NCBI GenBank assembly: GCA_922989275.2
Contig: OV277868.1
Span: 51,892,216-51,956,215, forward strand
From: Gari tellinella
Taxonomy: Eukaryota > Mollusca > Bivalvia > Cardiida > Psammobiidae
Direction: 5' to 3'
DNA length: 64,000 nt
In this document: in pieces, positions 60,595 to 64,000 of the stretch
Position numbering within the stretch: position 1 is the first letter of the stretch
Layout of the letters: every line of letters starts with the position of its first letter
Position numbers and translations under genes: made by a program
Notes under the pieces: generated by a model
Seen by the model: the letters and a program-made list of their open reading frames with translations, nothing else
The model's database searches: none
What the model was told of the DNA's origin: nothing

Positions 60595-60929
60595 AGCTTT
60601 CTACTTCACTTGCAGTAAACTTTAAGCACCAATCTGTTAGTATACAGGGCACATTTCTGAATCAGAACATGGTAGATGCATGGAAAGATCAGAAAAAGGT
60701 AAACCTGAAAGTTTTACTGAAATGTTTTATTTACGCTTCAACCCTGTCCTGTCAAATAGTCAGCTTTCTACTTCACTTGCAGTAAACTTTAAGCACCAAT
60801 CTGTTAGTATACAGGGCACATTTCTGAATCAGAACATGGTAGATGCATGGAAAGATGAGAAAAAGGTAAACCTGAAAGTTTTACTGAAATGTTTTATTTA
60901 CGCTTCAACCCTGTCCTGTCAAATAGTCA
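60595..60929 (+). repeat. 167-bp tandem duplication
   Basis: 60595-60761 (AGCTTTCTACTTCACTTGC onward) repeats at 60762-60929 with one difference seen (AAAGATCAG against AAAGATGAG). A short open frame runs through both but has no recognisable domain. Confidence 0.9.
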
Positions 60930-61692
60930 TTTTTTCTACATTTACACAGTGAGATTTCTGCCTTATTTTTAGCGGTCTTACATACTGCAAACAAGATATA
61001 AAGGAAAGGTTAGACCCCTGCCTGTCTTTACCATTGAAAACAATAATTTCCAATGATTTAATGGAAGTACCGTCATTCCTGCATCGTGTTAGCATCAATT
61101 CCTTCCTGTATCATCACATGTAATTATTTTTGTAAAAATTCATTTTGCTTTAATCATAATTTATTTGATTTCTCTCTACACCATTAAAGCAATATTATAA
61201 AAAAAAAAAAGACATAGAATCAAAAGGTCCTCTTTTCCAAAATGCACTGTATTTTTTTTTATGTACAGTCGGGAAGATGTTATTTTTTATCAATAAAGGC
61301 ATTTACGCTTAAACAATTATGTTCAATGACAACAGTTTTGAGCTAGTTCAGATAGTGGGTAACCCTACGTCTGATCAGATTCAAAACGGTTTGCCACCTA
61401 GATTTAAACGAATGGTCAACACTTTGAAGAAGTTGCCATTCTCTTCATTTTGGTACATTGCATTTGCAATAAGTTTCGTTTTACACAATCAACCTAAACC
61501 AGGAGTATACTTAATTAACTTATCATTAATAAACAGTGTACTTAAGAAGAGTATTCTTGTTCTATGCAAACAGCGTAGACCCTGATCAGGGTCTATACTG
61601 TTTGTAATTTTGCAAGTTATACTAAAATCAACCTAATTAGTAAAAAAAAAACACTACATAATTAAGTTAAAAATAGGCATTGTGATTGTCCA

Positions 61693-61949
61693 ATAACCCT
61701 TTACCCCATAGCCTATTTCTAGCATTGAAGATAGACAACCACTTAAAGCAGGTTAAAAGTAAAGCAGAATGCGCCTTAAGGCGCATTCTGCTTTACTTTC
61801 AACCTCCTTTAAGCTACTGTCTGCTAGAATATAGAAAATATTTCTTATACATGTAATACATATTCTTGACTGTATAAATTGGAACTATTTTCTTCAGTGG
61901 AAGAATAAATCAAATACGCTAAAAGGCACTTCTATGTGGGAAAGTGTTA
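61693..61949 (+). mobile_element. F1 MITE nested in an F2 remnant
   Basis: TAACCCTTTACCCCATAG to GTGGGAAAGTGTTA, hairpin GCGCCTTAAGGCGC. The flanks ATTGTCCAA and GGAGTGAATGAGTTAA belong to F2. Confidence 0.75.
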
Positions 61950-62028
61950 GAATTATTAGGAGTGAATGAGTTAAACCAAGAAAGAATAAGGTTTTCACCA
62001 CTGTAACTGTTATGTTTTACAAGTAGGA

Positions 62029-62219
62029 GGAGTTCTAGATAAGGGGAGTATTTAAAAAACTAAAATCTGCATTTCCCTATGGTGTCACTACTCATTAGAA
62101 TCGTCTCGAAGAGATGATTCTAATGAGTAGTGACACCATAGTAGCGACACCATAGGATTTGGTACTGAAAATGTTTGATTTGTTCAGTTTACTCTCTTAT
62201 CTGGAGCCTTGCTAGTGAG
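62029..62219 (+). mobile_element. F4 MITE
   Basis: GGAGTTCTAGATAAGGGGAG to TCTTATCTGGAGCCTT; TAGCGACACCATA is repeated once in the right arm. Confidence 0.75.
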
Positions 62220-62449
62220 AACCATATTGTTGGAACAATATTTTACAAGTAGTGAGGACCATGTTGTGGGAACTGCTGTAGCTGGTAGCTAGGTTATAGT
62301 GACAAGGTAACCGGTATTGTCTACATATATATTTTTCTTTGCCATTTGTTTGTGTATAAGTGTATTTTTATGAAATTAAAGCAATTAAATCCTAGTGTTA
62401 ATTGTGCTTGTTTTATGACCCAGTTGTTCTCCATATGATTGATTAATGC

Positions 62450-62687
62450 ACTATCCCCTGCAACTTCCAATGGACAATTCCAGTTTGCAAGAAAGGCTAG
62501 TCCATTTGCGACTATATAGGGTTGAGTCTTATAATATTTGACAAAATGACAAACAGTGAAGACCCTTATCAGAGAGCTCATGCAGAAGCCCTCTGATCAG
62601 GGACTTCACTGGTTGCATAGGACAAGTATACTCTTCACAGGTACACTTTTGGTAAAGACATATGCGTCACTAGGACTCAATGAGTTA
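62450..62687 (-). mobile_element. F2 MITE, diverged
   Basis: TATCCCCTGCAACTTCCAAT to GACTCAATGAGTTAA, hairpin arms GAAGACCCTTATCAGAGAGC and complement. Confidence 0.7.
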
Positions 62688-62748
62688 ATGTTGACATTAT
62701 GTGTTAGCTCACATAGAGTGGAGAACGTCCAGTGTCCAGATAGAGCAT

Positions 62749-62999
62749 TTAACTCATTCACCCCTGACACTTTTAATGGATAATTCCAATTTCAAATTAA
62801 GTAAAGTCCATTTTTGACTATTTTGGATTGATTTTTACAATATATTTCAAAATGACAAACAATGTAGACCCTGATCAGAGGGCTCCTTAATGAGCCCTCT
62901 GATCAGGGTCTACACTGTTGGCATAGGACATGTGTAATCATCACAGGTACACTGTTTGTATATGACGAGTATACTCCTCGCTAGGGTTGAATGTGTTAA
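62749..62999 (-). mobile_element. F2 TTAA hairpin MITE
   Basis: TTAACTCATTCACCCCTGA to GGGTTGAATGTGTTAA, hairpin AGGGCTCCTTAATGAGCCCT. Confidence 0.85.
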
Positions 63000-63088
63000 C
63001 GAGGAATATACTCGTCCTTGACCCTTTCATGATCAAACTTTTCGTGAGGTTTTTACCCCCTCACTGTTTCATTGTCTGCTTCAATTTT

Positions 63089-64000
63089 TAGCTCGCCTGT
63101 TCGTAGAACAGCAGAGCTAATGTCATCCGGTACCCCCGGCGTGATGGTGAGCGTGGCCAAGGTTAAAGTTTTTTGGACAGGTTGTTTTAAAGCTTAATAT
63201 TTGTACTAGGGTGCTGATATTTTGTATGGAGGTTCATTTGGGGTTAAACATTGATGTTATGAAGTTTTAATTTAAAAAATAATTTCAGTTTATGTCAATT
63301 TTCAACATGTTTTGGACTTGGGTTTTTCGACTACAAATCACCAGGTTAAAGTTTTTTGGACGGGTTGTTTTAAAGCTTAATATTTGTACTAGGGTTCTGA
63401 AATTTTGTATAGTGGTTCATTTGGGGTCAAAAATTGATGTTATGAAGTTGAAATTTAAAAATAATTTTAAATTTTGTCAATATTTGACATGTTTTGGACT
63501 TAGATGTTTTCCTACTAAACACCCGGTTAAAGTTTTTTGGACGGGTTGTTTTAAAGCTTAATACTTGTGCAAGTGTGCTAAAATTTTGTATGGAGGTTCA
63601 TTTGGGGTTAAATATTGATGTTATGAAGTTGAAATTTAAAAATGATTTTAATATTTGTCAATTTTCAACATATTTTGGACTTAGGTTTTTCGACTACAAA
63701 TCACAAGGTTAAAGTTTTTTGGACGGGTTGTTTTAAAGCTTAATATTTGTGCTAAGGTGTTGAAATTTTGTATGAAGGTTCATTAGGGGTCAAACATTGA
63801 TATTATGAAGTTGAAATTTAAAAATAATTTTAATATTTGTCAATTTTCAACATATTTTGGACTTAGGTTTTTCGACTACAAATCACAAGGTTAAAGTTTT
63901 TTGGACGGGTTGTTTTAAAGCTTAATATTTGTGCTAGGGTGCTGAAATTTTGTATGGAGGTTCATTAGGGGTCAAACATTGATGTTATGAAGTTGAAATT
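63089..64000 (+). mobile_element. Hairpin-ended element with ~180-bp tandem core, cut by the window edge
   Basis: Starts TTTTAGCTCGCCTGTTCGTA then GAACAGCAGAGCTAATGTC and CCCCCGGCGTGATGG. This is the same start as the element at 8218 (reverse orientation) with a different core. Five units hold AAGTTTTTTGGACGGGTTG and CAACATATTTTGGACTTAGG. Confidence 0.7.

Larger units (their letters stand above)
44624..64000. other. Region downstream of RSKR with no recognised gene
   Basis: Beyond the RSKR stop I found no exon with a recognisable domain, no conserved splice pattern and no RNA gene. Longer open frames here (for example 46428-46856 and 54757-55188) run through MITE copies. The RSKR 3' UTR must start here; the first AATAAA found is at 45026, inside an F1 MITE. 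Confidence 0.6.

Noticed and set aside
60588..60952. Two overlapping frames with a shared peptide
   Set aside because: Explained by the 167-bp tandem duplication; no domain recognised.

Overview
The window is nuclear DNA of a metazoan, most likely a bivalve mollusc (inference). It holds two intron-rich animal genes whose exons are islands in a dense carpet of short palindromic transposons, tandem-repeat elements with hairpin ends, tRNA-derived SINEs and minisatellites of the kind common in bivalve genomes. No operon, ribosome-binding-site pattern, CRISPR array or intact rRNA/tRNA gene was seen.

Genes. On the minus strand, eleven exons between 14974 and 866 encode the first 294 residues of PPIL2, the spliceosome-associated U-box/cyclophilin protein; the rest of the cyclophilin domain lies beyond the left edge. 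On the plus strand, twelve well-supported exons (24187-44623) and a candidate first exon at 15232 encode a complete AGC-type protein kinase matching RSKR/SgK494. The two start codons face away from each other about 260 bp apart, which suggests a shared bidirectional promoter. Exon phases agree through both genes and all introns used are GT-AG.

Layout. 1-14942: PPIL2 introns with TTAA hairpin MITEs, 180-bp, 191-bp and 63-bp tandem arrays, two SINEs and a 1.9-kb element rich in CGTCACGG motifs. 14975-15231: candidate divergent promoter. 15296-24186: first RSKR intron, with an inverted-repeat element, a host repeat carrying a MITE and a decayed LINE RNase H, two hairpin-ended tandem-repeat elements, a GTGAACC-motif element, and a 1.5-kb Penelope-like or retrozyme-like element carrying a textbook hammerhead ribozyme. 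24187-44623: RSKR exons among MITEs. 44624-64000: no gene recognised; MITEs, a 2.9-kb tandem array containing a nearly exact 1021-bp duplication, and the start of another array at the right edge.

The main new signals are (1) the hammerhead ribozyme at 22411-22475 (minus) in an element with terminal direct repeats and a 12-bp target duplication; (2) repeated nesting of TTAA-flanked elements at TTAA sites of older palindromic MITEs, several at the exact palindrome centre; (3) a TTAA-flanked inverted-repeat element with an internal tRNA-like Pol III promoter, in two copies; (4) a minisatellite that has copied a PPIL2 splice donor several times. All calls come from reading the sequence and remembered family knowledge; nothing was searched against a database.
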